Below, one piece after another: positions 16,773 to 25,617 of a stretch of 64,000 bases of DNA. Source of the DNA: Fervidobacterium pennivorans (GTDB lineage Bacteria; Thermotogota; Thermotogae; Thermotogales; Fervidobacteriaceae); assembly GCF_001644665.1 (NCBI RefSeq), contig NZ_CP011393.1, positions 1,758,001 through 1,822,000 of the forward strand, written 5' to 3'. The stretch's first letter is position 1. Each line of letters starts with the position of its first letter. Both the position numbers and the translations under genes were made by a program. Below the pieces are notes generated by a model. It did no database searches. It was not told the origin of the DNA and saw only the letters and a program-made list of their open reading frames with translations.

Positions 16773-17777
16773 TTATGTAATTAACTCTTCTCCTCCGCCT
16801 CTTGCGATTACAATTTCTCCCGCTTCTTCAAGTCTTCTTATAATATTAATTATCTTTTGCTGAGCTTCCTCAACGTCTTTTACGCGAACAGGTCCCATGA
16901 ACTCAATTTCATCTTTTAGTAACTGCTGGGCGCGTTTCGACATATTGTTGAATATCTTTTGTTTTAGTTCTTCTGATGCACCTTTAAGAGCTACAGCAAG
17001 GTCTTGAGTGTTAACCTCCCTGAGAACAAGTTGTACAGACCTGTCGTCGAGTTTAAGAATATCTTCAAAGACAAACATCCTTCTTCTGATTTCTTCGGCA
17101 AGTTCTGGTGATTCATATGTGAGTCTTTCCATAATGTTCTTTTCGGTTGACCTATCAAGGTTATTCATAATCTCAGCTGCTGTGTCCAATCCGCCAACAG
17201 CACTAAGTGTTTGAGTCGCGACACCTGCAAATTTCTTTTCAAGCAACTTTTCAACTTCTTTGACAACGTCAGGAGACGCGCGTTCCAAAAGAGATATTCG
17301 CTTGATAACCTCTATTTGTAAATTCTCAGGGAGAGCACCTAAAACTTGTGCAGCGATGCGAGGTTCAAGAAAGCTGAGAACCAATGCAATAGTCTGTGGA
17401 TGCTCAGATTGCAGGAAGTTAACAATTTGCACAACATCTGCATTACGCATAAACTCAAATGGCTTCACAGATAGGTTCGAAACAAGTCTTTCAATAATCT
17501 GCATTGCCTTTTCTGGTCCGAAAGCTTTTATAAGCATTTCCTTGGCATATTCGATACCTCCGGATATTATCATTTCTCTTGCCTTCGTCAAATTCTGGAA
17601 TTCTTCAAGGACTGCCTTGCGTTCTTCGTTTGTAACCTTACCAAGATTCGCAATCTCTATTGTCAGCATCTCTACCTCTGATTCTTCAAGGTTTTTCAAT
17701 ACTCTTGCCGCCTTCTCAGGACCCATAGTGACCAACAATATGGCTGCTTTACGCCTTCCTGTCAGCTTTCCAGCCAT
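16773..17777 (-). CDS. fliG: Flagellar motor switch protein FliG
   Basis: A 334-residue FliG, the C-ring protein that binds FliF at its N-terminus and interacts with the stator through its C-terminal charged helix. Typical stretches are GRRKAAILLVTMGPEKAARV, EHPQTIALVLSFLEP (the EHPQ motif, about residue 127) and the C-terminal torque region LDDRSVQLVLREVNTQDLAV with MSKRAQQLLKDEIEFMGPV. The ATG is 4 nt after the fliF stop and has GGATGAG upstream. Full length. Confidence 0.97.
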   Translation of the reverse strand: MAGKLTGRRKAAILLVTMGPEKAARVLKNLEESEVEMLTIEIANLGKVTNEERKAVLEEFQNLTKAREMIISGGIEYAKEMLIKAFGPEKAMQIIERLVSNLSVKPFEFMRNADVVQIVNFLQSEHPQTIALVLSFLEPRIAAQVLGALPENLQIEVIKRISLLERASPDVVKEVEKLLEKKFAGVATQTLSAVGGLDTAAEIMNNLDRSTEKNIMERLTYESPELAEEIRRRMFVFEDILKLDDRSVQLVLREVNTQDLAVALKGASEELKQKIFNNMSKRAQQLLKDEIEFMGPVRVKDVEEAQQKIINIIRRLEEAGEIVIARGGGEELIT

Positions 17778-17781
17778 AATC

Positions 17782-19389
17782 TCATCCTTTCTCAGATATC
17801 CAAACTTTTAAAACTGTAGCCACATCTTCAGGGGAGGTATCCGCAACTTGTTGCAAATAAGATTTGAGTTGTTCCAAAAGCGCTTCTTCCTCCGCACCAG
17901 CTGGCATTTCCTCTTCTGTAATTGCTTCCAGTGTTCTTTGAGCCTCTTCCTGTAAAGCCCTGTATCTTTGTTCCATTAACTTTCTCGCTTTCACTTTCTT
18001 GAACTGTATTAATCCAAGGTAGGTTGCAAAGAATATCAGCACAGACGCCAGCAACAAAAGAACCAATCTGGTTCGTAACTTTTGCAGTTCCGTAGTTGCT
18101 TGCACCTGCTTGTAGAATTCTTGTTCAAATTCTCTACTGAATGGTAGGAACGCAACAGCGTAAGTTACTGAGCCTTCTGGAGTATTTGCGTCTATGCTTT
18201 TTTGAATTATCGAACTGATAAGTTTTTCAACTTGGTCTTTTGATGTCCTCTCAAGAACGGTAGAGGAAGAATCGATTATAACAGACAGTGTTATGTTCTC
18301 TATCTCGCCCTCGGAGTTTTTCACAATATTCTCAACAATTTGGTTCAGTTCGTAGTTGACTATTTCATGGCTTTTTTGATAATACCCTTGAGTTGTAGGG
18401 GATGTTGATTCATAAGTGGTTGGTGGAATATTTGATTCCGTTCCCACAGGACCTCCAGTAGTTGGTTGACTAGTCGAATATTCTTGCTCGGTTTCTTTGC
18501 TCCTCACCAGTCCTTCCTTTTTGTTCGGTGCTGTGTAGGTTGTTATTTGCTTTTCTATCTTTTCCCAGTTCAACTTAATGTCCGGTATAACTTCTACACG
18601 TCCTGGTCCAAAGACATTCTCGAGGGGAACCTTTATTTTTTGCTTATAGTAATTTTCCAAGCTCACCTTAAGTTCCATCTTTGTCGAAGCCAAAGCTGTT
18701 GATGTATCCAAATTCAAAACACTTGTCAGATCGCGCCCGGTTTGATCTATAACCCTTATATTCTCAGGTTTGATTCCTTCAACGGCACCCTGGACCAAAG
18801 AACCAATACCTTTGACTTGTTCTTTCGTTAAAGACTGTCCAGGTTTCATAACCACCATTACGGAAGCCCTTGGTTCTGACATTTCTCCACGGACATAATA
18901 GGTGTACTTTGGTAGAGTTAAAACCACCCTTGCACTGTCTACACCTTGAATTGTGGAGATAGTTCTTTCCAGCTCTCCCTGAAGAGCTATCTGGTATCTT
19001 ACTTGTTTATCAAAACTTGTTGCACCAAGATTGTTTTGGTCAAGAATTTCAAACCCTCGAGACGTTCCCGCAAGCACACCAGCTGATGCTAATCGCATAC
19101 GCACTTCGTAAACATTGTAATTCGAAGGTATCAATATCTTATTTCCAGCTTCGACCTTATAGGGGATGCCCAAAGATTCTAGCTGCTGCAAGATAGGACC
19201 AGCATCTTCTTCTGTCTTTGTGGTGAGTAACAAGACATATTTAGGAGCATTTATTACAGCAAGTAAAATGATAGCCATTATGACAGAAACGGCCACCATA
19301 ATAATTATTAATTTTTGAGATTTTGGTGCTTCTTTCCACTTTTGGGGTATCTTGGAAAACCAGTCCAAAAATTTTCTAAACCACTCCAT
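17782..19389 (-). CDS. fliF: Flagellar MS-ring protein FliF
   Basis: A 535-residue FliF, which forms the MS ring in the cytoplasmic membrane. It has an N-terminal helix (LIIIMVAVSVIMAIILLAVI), a YscJ/FliF ring-building region (TFDKQVRYQIALQGELERTI-like segment, RVVLTLPKYTYYVRGE), a periplasmic Ser/Thr/Gly-rich linker and a second helix (LVLLLLASVLIFFATYLGL). A short cytoplasmic C-terminus ends VATVLKVWISEKG, the FliG-binding element. A TATAAT box on the minus strand (19410-19415) lies upstream. fliG follows after 4 nt. fliE, flgB and flgC are not present before it. Confidence 0.96.
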   Translation of the reverse strand: MEWFRKFLDWFSKIPQKWKEAPKSQKLIIIMVAVSVIMAIILLAVINAPKYVLLLTTKTEEDAGPILQQLESLGIPYKVEAGNKILIPSNYNVYEVRMRLASAGVLAGTSRGFEILDQNNLGATSFDKQVRYQIALQGELERTISTIQGVDSARVVLTLPKYTYYVRGEMSEPRASVMVVMKPGQSLTKEQVKGIGSLVQGAVEGIKPENIRVIDQTGRDLTSVLNLDTSTALASTKMELKVSLENYYKQKIKVPLENVFGPGRVEVIPDIKLNWEKIEKQITTYTAPNKKEGLVRSKETEQEYSTSQPTTGGPVGTESNIPPTTYESTSPTTQGYYQKSHEIVNYELNQIVENIVKNSEGEIENITLSVIIDSSSTVLERTSKDQVEKLISSIIQKSIDANTPEGSVTYAVAFLPFSREFEQEFYKQVQATTELQKLRTRLVLLLLASVLIFFATYLGLIQFKKVKARKLMEQRYRALQEEAQRTLEAITEEEMPAGAEEEALLEQLKSYLQQVADTSPEDVATVLKVWISEKG

Positions 19390-19409
19390 AGATTCACCAC
19401 CAAAGAATG

Positions 19410-19415
19410 ATTATA
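19410..19415 (-). promoter_or_regulatory. Candidate -10 box for the fliF operon
   Basis: On the minus strand TATAAT (reverse of 19410-19415) lies about 20 nt before the fliF ATG. No clear -35 is seen at 16-18 nt. The short distance implies a short leader with GGTGGTGA as SD. Confidence 0.45.
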
Positions 19416-19459
19416 TCACATAATCGACGAAAATTTACACTAAAGTAAAGATTTTTGTA

Positions 19460-19487
19460 TTAACAAAACGAAAAAAGGTACTATAAT
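19460..19487 (+). promoter_or_regulatory. Promoter of the DUF177-rpmF-plsX-glmS operon
   Basis: TTAACA (19460-19465) and TATAAT (19482-19487) with a 16-nt spacer, about 30 nt before the DUF177 start. It faces away from the fliF promoter in the same 118-nt divergent gap. Confidence 0.6.
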
Positions 19488-19516
19488 TATAATACCAAAG
19501 TTCTGAGGTGATTGCA

Positions 19517-20059
19517 ATGTGGAAAGTCAATGTGAAAGACTTAATAAAAGAACGCAGAAAAGTTATTGAAGGGATATACGCTCCAGAATTCGTTGAACTA
19601 CACACTGGAACGTACAAGGTTTTGCATGGCGGATTCAAAGTAAAAATGGTTCTTACATATGCCGACAACAAAATATTACTTGGTGGCTATGCACGTGGAT
19701 ATGTCGAAAGACCTTGCGACAGGTGTTTAAAACTTTCAGAAATGTACATTGACGGAATCATAGAAGCAGTGTATACTTTTGAGAAGAAACCACTTTCAAA
19801 AAATGAAGAACTGAAAGATTTGGCTAACGAAATATTGTTGACTGGTGATATAATTGACCTTGAAGAACGTATCGTAGAAGGGATAGTTAGTAGTGCGCCT
19901 GATGTTTTTGTTTGTAGTCCAGATTGTAAAGGTCTATGTCCATATTGTGGTGCGGATTTAAACGAAGAATCAAACCACACATGTAAGGCTATGGAGGAAG
20001 AACAGATAGACCCAAGATTCGCAAAATTACTGAAAATAAAGCATACACAGGAGGGATAA
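19517..20059 (+). CDS. DUF177 (YceD) protein
   Basis: About 180 residues. DUF177 proteins are almost always encoded just before rpmF and are implicated in 23S rRNA or ribosomal protein homeostasis. Cysteine pairs suggest a zinc site: CDRC near the middle and CSPDCKGLCPYCGADL near the C-terminus, the latter highly conserved in the family. ATG 19517 is chosen over GTG 19508, which falls within the SD GAGGTGA. rpmF begins 2 nt after the stop. Confidence 0.9.
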   Translation: MWKVNVKDLIKERRKVIEGIYAPEFVELHTGTYKVLHGGFKVKMVLTYADNKILLGGYARGYVERPCDRCLKLSEMYIDGIIEAVYTFEKKPLSKNEELKDLANEILLTGDIIDLEERIVEGIVSSAPDVFVCSPDCKGLCPYCGADLNEESNHTCKAMEEEQIDPRFAKLLKIKHTQEG

Positions 20060-20061
20060 GT

Positions 20062-20244
20062 ATGGCTGTACCAAAACAGAAGCGTTCAAGAAGCAGAACA
20101 CATCACAAAAGGGCAAAGATTTACAGAGCTTTCAGCGTTGCGGTAACAACTTGTCCAAATTGTGGAGCTCCAAAACAACCACACAGAGTTTGCTTGAACT
20201 GTGGTTACTACGGAAAGAAGCAGGTGTTTGAGGTAGCAAAATGA
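20062..20244 (+). CDS. rpmF: 50S ribosomal protein L32
   Basis: A 60-residue L32. The N-terminus MAVPKQKRSRSRTHHKRAK is diagnostic. It carries a zinc-binding CPNCGAPKQPHRVCLNCGYY ribbon, so it is the Cys4 form. CAGGAGGGATAAGT just before the ATG provides the SD. It overlaps plsX by 4 nt (ATGA). Confidence 0.98.
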   Translation: MAVPKQKRSRSRTHHKRAKIYRAFSVAVTTCPNCGAPKQPHRVCLNCGYYGKKQVFEVAK

Positions 20245-21242
20245 TACGAGTAGCACTGGATGTAATGGGTGGAGACAAAGCGCCGGAAGAAATAAAAGCC
20301 GGCGCTTTAATGTTTGCGGAAGAGATTAAAAGTTATAAGAAAAGCGTTCACTTAGTGCTCATCGGAACGGAAGATGCAATATCTGACTTGAAAAATCATA
20401 AACTGGCAGATTATTTCACGTTGAAAATAGTCAAAGACTACTTACCAATGGACATAAAACCCACTGAAGCCCTACGAAGAAAAGAAAGCTCAATGTATGT
20501 TGGTGCTCAAATGTTGAAAGAGCGCCAGGTTGATGCTTTTGTTAGTGCAGGAAACACAGGAGCATTGTTAGCTTGTGCAACCCTTGTCGTCGGGAGGATT
20601 GAAGGAATAGACCGTCCTGCGTTAGCCGTTCCTATTCCTTCTCTCAATGGGTTTACTGTCTTGATAGACGGTGGTGCAAATGCAGAAGTGCGCCCAGATT
20701 ACTTGATTCAATTTGCAGCGATGGGTGTTGAATACGCAAGAATACTTGGCAAAAATTCACCTAAAGTTGGATTATTAAACGTCGGAACGGAAGAGAACAA
20801 GGGAACAGATATGCATAAATTAGCTTATCAAATATTGAAAGAGAAATTAGGTCCCATGTTCCACGGAAATGTTGAGGGGAACGACATAAATCTTGGAACC
20901 GTTGATGTTGTAGTCACCGACGGGTTTACAGGAAACGTTGCAATGAAAACAATGGAGGGTGTTGCAAAACTAATTTCTCAAACAATAAAAGATGAAGCAA
21001 AGAAAAGCATAGATGGTATCATAGGCGCACTTATTTTCTCCAGAGTACTGAAAAAATTGAAAGAAAAGTTGGATCCTAGAACCTATGGTGGAACGTTCTT
21101 CTTAGGAGTCGATGGGATAGTTGTAAAAGCTCACGGTAATTCTGATAGAGTTGCTATAAAAAACGCACTAAAAGTTGCAACTCAAGGTGTTGAAAAACAG
21201 TTAATTAAAAACTTGGAAGCACAATTAGCGAGGTGGAAATAA
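20241..21242 (+). CDS. plsX: Phosphate acyltransferase PlsX
   Basis: A 333-residue PlsX, which converts acyl-ACP to acyl-phosphate for phosphatidic acid synthesis and works peripherally at the membrane. It begins IRVALDVMGGDKAPEE (family hallmark). Other conserved stretches are SSMYVGAQMLKERQVDAFVS, SAGNTGALLA, VGTEENKGTD and VDVVVTDGFTGNVAMKTMEG. The order rpmF-plsX is widely conserved. It overlaps rpmF by 4 nt, indicating coupling. Confidence 0.97.
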   Translation: MIRVALDVMGGDKAPEEIKAGALMFAEEIKSYKKSVHLVLIGTEDAISDLKNHKLADYFTLKIVKDYLPMDIKPTEALRRKESSMYVGAQMLKERQVDAFVSAGNTGALLACATLVVGRIEGIDRPALAVPIPSLNGFTVLIDGGANAEVRPDYLIQFAAMGVEYARILGKNSPKVGLLNVGTEENKGTDMHKLAYQILKEKLGPMFHGNVEGNDINLGTVDVVVTDGFTGNVAMKTMEGVAKLISQTIKDEAKKSIDGIIGALIFSRVLKKLKEKLDPRTYGGTFFLGVDGIVVKAHGNSDRVAIKNALKVATQGVEKQLIKNLEAQLARWK

Positions 21243-21246
21243 ACTT

Positions 21247-23058
21247 ATGTGTGGAATAGTTGGCATCATTGGTCATGAATTCAAAGTGGCAGAACTTATA
21301 GAAGGTCTGAAAAAGTTGGAATACAGAGGCTACGATTCTGCTGGTATAGCAGCCACTAACGGCAGTCAACTGCTTGTTACAAAAAGCGTTGGCCGTGTTG
21401 ACTCATTAAAAAATGTCATTGAAGAAGAAAAAGTAGTAAAGAGCGGTATAGCGCATACTCGATGGGCAACACACGGTGCGCCCAACGACACAAACGCTCA
21501 CCCACATACAGATTGCAGTGGAAAAATTGCAGTAGTTCATAATGGAATCATTGAAAACTATCAAGAACTAAAAACGGAACTTATCAAAAGAGGCCATAAA
21601 TTTAAATCAGAAACCGATACAGAAGTCATAAGTCACTTAATTGAAGAGAACTTCAAAGGTAACTTATTCCAAGCTGTCCTTGACACTTTAAAAATCCTAA
21701 AAGGCGCCTTTGCAATTGCTGTTATCCATTCTGATATTCCCAACGTGATGGTTGGGGCAAGAAAAGGTAGTCCACTTGTAGTTGGTTGCAACGACAAATA
21801 CTGTGTTTTAGCATCTGATGTCACCCCAATAATCAAATACACACGCGATGTTATATTCCTTGAAGATGGAGATGTCGTTTATATTGAAGGTAATAAAATA
21901 AAAATCACCGACTTTTCAGGAAACACACTCATTAGAAAACATACACACATCACTTGGGATGAATCTGCAGCGGAAAAGGGTGGATTTAAACATTTCATGT
22001 TAAAAGAAATACACGAGATTCCAGAAGCTATAGAAAGTGCACTTGTCGGAAGAATAGATTCTAACTACACTCCGAGCTTACATGAACTTGATGAATTCAA
22101 CCTGGAAAGAGTAAAAAGGATACTACTTGTTGCGTGTGGAACAAGCTATCACGCAGGGCTTGTTTTCAAATACTTTGCCGAAAAATACTTAGATGTTGAC
22201 GTCCTGATAGATGTGGCTTCCGAATTTAGGTACAGACCTATTAAAATCACTGAAGATACTATAACAATCGCCATTTCTCAATCCGGAGAAACAGCCGACA
22301 CACTTGAGAGTGTTAGAGCTGTAAAAAAGGCCGGAGGAAAGGTTATCGCTATTTCAAATGTTGTAGGTTCGACAATTACAAGAGAAAGCGATGTGACCTT
22401 GTATATGAACGCAGGTCCGGAAATTGGAGTTGCAGCATCGAAAACTTACGTGAACCAGCTTGTATTACTTTATTTGCTTGGTTTGTACATAATTAAAAAG
22501 CGAGACCTTTGGAACCAGGAGTACAGCGAAATTGTCAAACAAATTGTCGAATCACCAAAAACACTTAAAGGAATAATCTCAAACAAAGAAATAGAAGATG
22601 TAGCAGATAATTATAAAAACTACCATCACTTCATGTACATAGGCAGAGGTATAAATACAGCAACAGCACTTGAAGGTGCACTTAAACTAAAAGAAATTAG
22701 TTATATAAATGCGGTCGGTTATCCAGCTGGCGAGCTAAAACACGGCCCGATTGCTCTTTTGGACCCGAAATTTCCAGTCTTTGCCTTTGCGCCAAAAGAC
22801 AGCCTCTATGAAAAGATGCGAAGTAATATCGAAGAAACAAGAGCAAGAAATGCAAGAATAGTCGCAGTTGCGACCCAAGGAGATGAAGAAATAAAGAAAA
22901 TAGCACATGATGTCATTTACGTGCCAGAAGCCCATGAAGACCTCTATCCTTTGATATTTGCACCTGTAATCCAACTGTTCGCTTACTACATAGCCGACAA
23001 ACGCGGTTATGACCCAGATAAACCCAGGAATTTGGCAAAGAGCGTTACCGTAGAATAA
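21247..23058 (+). CDS. glmS: Glutamine-fructose-6-phosphate aminotransferase GlmS
   Basis: A 603-residue GlmS that makes glucosamine 6-phosphate, the first step to UDP-GlcNAc and peptidoglycan. The N-terminal Ntn glutaminase domain begins MCGIVGIIG with catalytic Cys2, and has RWATHGAPNDTNAHPH. The C-terminal half carries two SIS domains (ACGTSYHAGL, AISQSGETADTLE, GAASKTY-like VAASKTYVNQ) and the ending DKPRNLAKSVTVE. It starts 4 nt after plsX. No glmS ribozyme is possible in that gap. A strong terminator follows. Confidence 0.98.
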   Translation: MCGIVGIIGHEFKVAELIEGLKKLEYRGYDSAGIAATNGSQLLVTKSVGRVDSLKNVIEEEKVVKSGIAHTRWATHGAPNDTNAHPHTDCSGKIAVVHNGIIENYQELKTELIKRGHKFKSETDTEVISHLIEENFKGNLFQAVLDTLKILKGAFAIAVIHSDIPNVMVGARKGSPLVVGCNDKYCVLASDVTPIIKYTRDVIFLEDGDVVYIEGNKIKITDFSGNTLIRKHTHITWDESAAEKGGFKHFMLKEIHEIPEAIESALVGRIDSNYTPSLHELDEFNLERVKRILLVACGTSYHAGLVFKYFAEKYLDVDVLIDVASEFRYRPIKITEDTITIAISQSGETADTLESVRAVKKAGGKVIAISNVVGSTITRESDVTLYMNAGPEIGVAASKTYVNQLVLLYLLGLYIIKKRDLWNQEYSEIVKQIVESPKTLKGIISNKEIEDVADNYKNYHHFMYIGRGINTATALEGALKLKEISYINAVGYPAGELKHGPIALLDPKFPVFAFAPKDSLYEKMRSNIEETRARNARIVAVATQGDEEIKKIAHDVIYVPEAHEDLYPLIFAPVIQLFAYYIADKRGYDPDKPRNLAKSVTVE

Positions 23059-23105
23059 TAAATGTTTATATTCTGACAAAGAAAACGTACTGTCAATAAA
23101 AAATT

Positions 23106-23139
23106 AAGAGGGGATGAAATTGTCAGGTCCCCTCTTTTT
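23106..23139 (+). terminator. Rho-independent terminator after glmS
   Basis: AAGAGGGGA (23106-23114) pairs with TCCCCTCTT (23128-23136), with a 13-nt loop, followed by TTT. It closes the DUF177-rpmF-plsX-glmS transcript. Confidence 0.88.
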
Positions 23140-23181
23140 GTCAAAAAACATAAAGTTTATATACTCTTAACTTAATTTGCT

Positions 23182-23209
23182 TTGTAAAAAAGACTTTTTG
23201 GTATATAAT
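23182..23209 (+). promoter_or_regulatory. Promoter of clpX
   Basis: TTGTAA (23182-23187) and TATAAT (23204-23209) with a 16-nt spacer, leaving an 80-nt leader before clpX. No heat-shock operator could be recognised. Confidence 0.55.
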
Positions 23210-23291
23210 AAAAAAGAGCATGAACATTAAAACGGTTAATACTCTTTAAAACCGAACCGAAAAATCTAACAGGAGCACAGGGAGGTAAAGT

Positions 23292-24524
23292 ATGGCACAA
23301 AAGTTTTGTTCATTTTGTGGACGAGCAGCAGACAAAGTAGAAAAGCTTATCGCGGGACCCGGGAACGTCTATATTTGCAGTGAGTGTGTCGAGTTATTCC
23401 ACGATATCCTCCAGAGTGATAAGAAGATAAAACCAACAAGTTTTGGCTCAAGAGATAGAAAGGAACTACCAACCCCATCACAGATAAAAAGTGAGCTTGA
23501 CAAATACGTTATCGGTCAAGAGCGAGTTAAGAGAATACTTTCAGTAGCGGTTTATAACCACTACAAACGCGTATTCTTTGGTAGAGACACTGCAGACGTT
23601 GAGATTGAAAAGTCAAACATAATTCTTATCGGTCCAACGGGTAGTGGTAAGACACTTATGGCAAGGATTCTTGCAAAAATTCTCGATGTGCCTTTTGCTA
23701 TAGCCGATGCCACACCCCTTACAGAAGCAGGTTACGTTGGTGAGGATGTTGAAAACGTAGTTCTTAGATTACTTGAAGTCACGAATTTTGATGTTGAGCG
23801 TGCGCAGTACGGTATTATATATATCGATGAAATTGACAAAATAGCAAGGAAGTCTCCGAATCCTTCGATAACAAGAGACGTAAGTGGCGAAGGTGTCCAG
23901 AAAGGATTGTTGAAAATCGTTGAAGGAACGATAGCTAACGTGCCACCACAGGGCGGAAGAAAACACCCATACCAAGAGTTTATCAAAGTGGATACAACAA
24001 ACATCCTCTTCATTGTTGGTGGAGCGTTCGACGGATTGGATGAGATAATCAAAAGAAGAATAGAAGGTAGTGCGATTGGTTTCAACGCACCTGTGAAAAG
24101 TAAAGAACAGATGAGGCTTGGTGAAATCTTGAGGCATGTCACCCCTGATGATTTGGTCCAGTATGGTCTAATGCCAGAGTTCGTTGGAAGATTCCCAGTA
24201 ATCGGTACACTTGACGATTTGACCGTCGATGACTTAGTCAGGATACTCAAAGAACCGAAGAACGCAGTTCTTAAACAATACAAGAAACTCTTTGAGATAG
24301 ATGGCGTCGAACTGGAAGTTGAGGAAAGTGCATTGTATGCCATAGCCAAAGAAGCTCTGAGACGTGGCACAGGAGCAAGGGCTCTCAAGAGTGTATTTGA
24401 AGAGGTTATGATAGATATCATGTTCGATATTCCTGATTTGAAAGCCGTTGAAAAGGTTGTCGTGACCGAAGAATGTGTCACTAAGCGCGAAAGACCTAAG
24501 ATATACATGAAAGAATCGGCTTAA
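23292..24524 (+). CDS. clpX: ATP-dependent protease ATPase subunit ClpX
   Basis: A 410-residue ClpX, the hexameric unfoldase that feeds ClpP. The N-terminal zinc-binding domain ([15 protein letters not shown], then [10 protein letters not shown]) is followed by the AAA+ module: Walker A GPTGSGKT, Walker [12 protein letters not shown], a pore loop GYVGEDVE and sensor-2 [17 protein letters not shown] lies before the ATG. clpP is not adjacent. tsaD follows in the same direction after 51 nt. Confidence 0.98.
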   Translation: MAQKFCSFCGRAADKVEKLIAGPGNVYICSECVELFHDILQSDKKIKPTSFGSRDRKELPTPSQIKSELDKYVIGQERVKRILSVAVYNHYKRVFFGRDTADVEIEKSNIILIGPTGSGKTLMARILAKILDVPFAIADATPLTEAGYVGEDVENVVLRLLEVTNFDVERAQYGIIYIDEIDKIARKSPNPSITRDVSGEGVQKGLLKIVEGTIANVPPQGGRKHPYQEFIKVDTTNILFIVGGAFDGLDEIIKRRIEGSAIGFNAPVKSKEQMRLGEILRHVTPDDLVQYGLMPEFVGRFPVIGTLDDLTVDDLVRILKEPKNAVLKQYKKLFEIDGVELEVEESALYAIAKEALRRGTGARALKSVFEEVMIDIMFDIPDLKAVEKVVVTEECVTKRERPKIYMKESA

Positions 24525-24575
24525 CCAAATTTCAACAAATGCATCTCAAGCTTAAACAAGATGAAGGTGTTGTAG

Positions 24576-25595
24576 ATGATAGTACTCGGAATTGAGACAA
24601 GCTGCGACGAGACATCAATTGCTTTGGTTGAAGACAACAAAGTTATAGCAAATCTTGTTTATTCACAAATACTTACGCACAAAAAGTTTGGTGGAGTTGT
24701 GCCAGAAATAGCAGCGAGGGAGCATTTAAAAAAGCTCCCCGCTCTTTTTAATCAGTTGTTATCTGAAACTCAGGTGGATATTTCACAAATAGACGGTATT
24801 GCCGTCACAAAAGGACCTGGACTCATAGGTGCTTTACTTGTCGGTGTATCTTTCGCTAAGGGATTGGCATTGAGATACAATAAAAAACTTGTTGGGGTAA
24901 ATCACATAGTTGGACATGTTTATGCAAATTATTTAGCATATTCTGAGCTGAAACCTCCGTACATCGTTCTGATGGTTTCAGGTGGTCATACACTCATACT
25001 GAAAGTCGAAAGAGAAGGGAACATAAGACTCATAGGCAGAAGTGTTGATGATGCTGTTGGTGAAGCTTTTGATAAAATAGCAAGGCTTTTAAATTTGGGT
25101 TATCCCGGTGGTCCCGAAATCGATAGAGTCGCCAAATTAGGGAATCCTAAGGCTTTCCACTTTCCAAGACCAAAGATGTACGATGCGGACTACGATTTCA
25201 GCTTTTCTGGACTTAAGACTGCCGTGCTCTATGAGATTGAAAAACTCAAAAAAAGCGGTATTTCCGAACTACCAACCAACGACCTTGCCGCAAGTGCCCA
25301 GGAAGCGATGATAGATGTGTTGCTTTACAAAGTAACAAAAGCGGCAAAGGACAACAATGTAGATAAAATAGTCTTAGCGGGTGGTGTTGCTGCAAACAGT
25401 AGACTCAGGGAAAAACTGAATGAATTCGCTTCTGAAATTGAGTTTTATATACCTCCTCTTGAATTTTGCTCGGACAACGCAGCCATGATAGCAAGGGCCG
25501 GGATGGAGCTACTGAAAAAAGGTATCGACGATGGATTGATGCTTGAGCCTGTTCCAAATTTATTTGAGATGAATGAAATTATCGTCGGTTCATAA
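24576..25595 (+). CDS. tsaD: tRNA N6-threonylcarbamoyladenosine transferase TsaD
   Basis: A 339-residue TsaD (Kae1/Gcp), which transfers threonylcarbamoyl to A37 of ANN-decoding tRNAs with TsaB and TsaE. It starts VLGIETSCDETSIALVED. The metal-binding HxxxH is in NHIVGHVYANYL. Also typical are MVSGGHTLI, DDAVGEAFDKIARLL, YPGGPEIDR and the C-terminal CSDNAAMIARAG. The enzyme acts in the same t6A37 pathway as MtaB at 35034. SD GAAGGTG lies before the ATG. Confidence 0.97.
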   Translation: MIVLGIETSCDETSIALVEDNKVIANLVYSQILTHKKFGGVVPEIAAREHLKKLPALFNQLLSETQVDISQIDGIAVTKGPGLIGALLVGVSFAKGLALRYNKKLVGVNHIVGHVYANYLAYSELKPPYIVLMVSGGHTLILKVEREGNIRLIGRSVDDAVGEAFDKIARLLNLGYPGGPEIDRVAKLGNPKAFHFPRPKMYDADYDFSFSGLKTAVLYEIEKLKKSGISELPTNDLAASAQEAMIDVLLYKVTKAAKDNNVDKIVLAGGVAANSRLREKLNEFASEIEFYIPPLEFCSDNAAMIARAGMELLKKGIDDGLMLEPVPNLFEMNEIIVGS

Positions 25596-25617
25596 CCTAA
25601 GTAGTGGTGATACAAGT

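Noticed and set aside
21243-21246. glmS ribozyme upstream of glmS
   Set aside because: Only 4 nt separate plsX and glmS, leaving no room for the ribozyme.
23732-24508. 258-codon open frame opposite clpX
   Set aside because: It lies wholly inside clpX on the other strand, is Ser/Thr-rich low-complexity sequence with no family motif, and has no SD.
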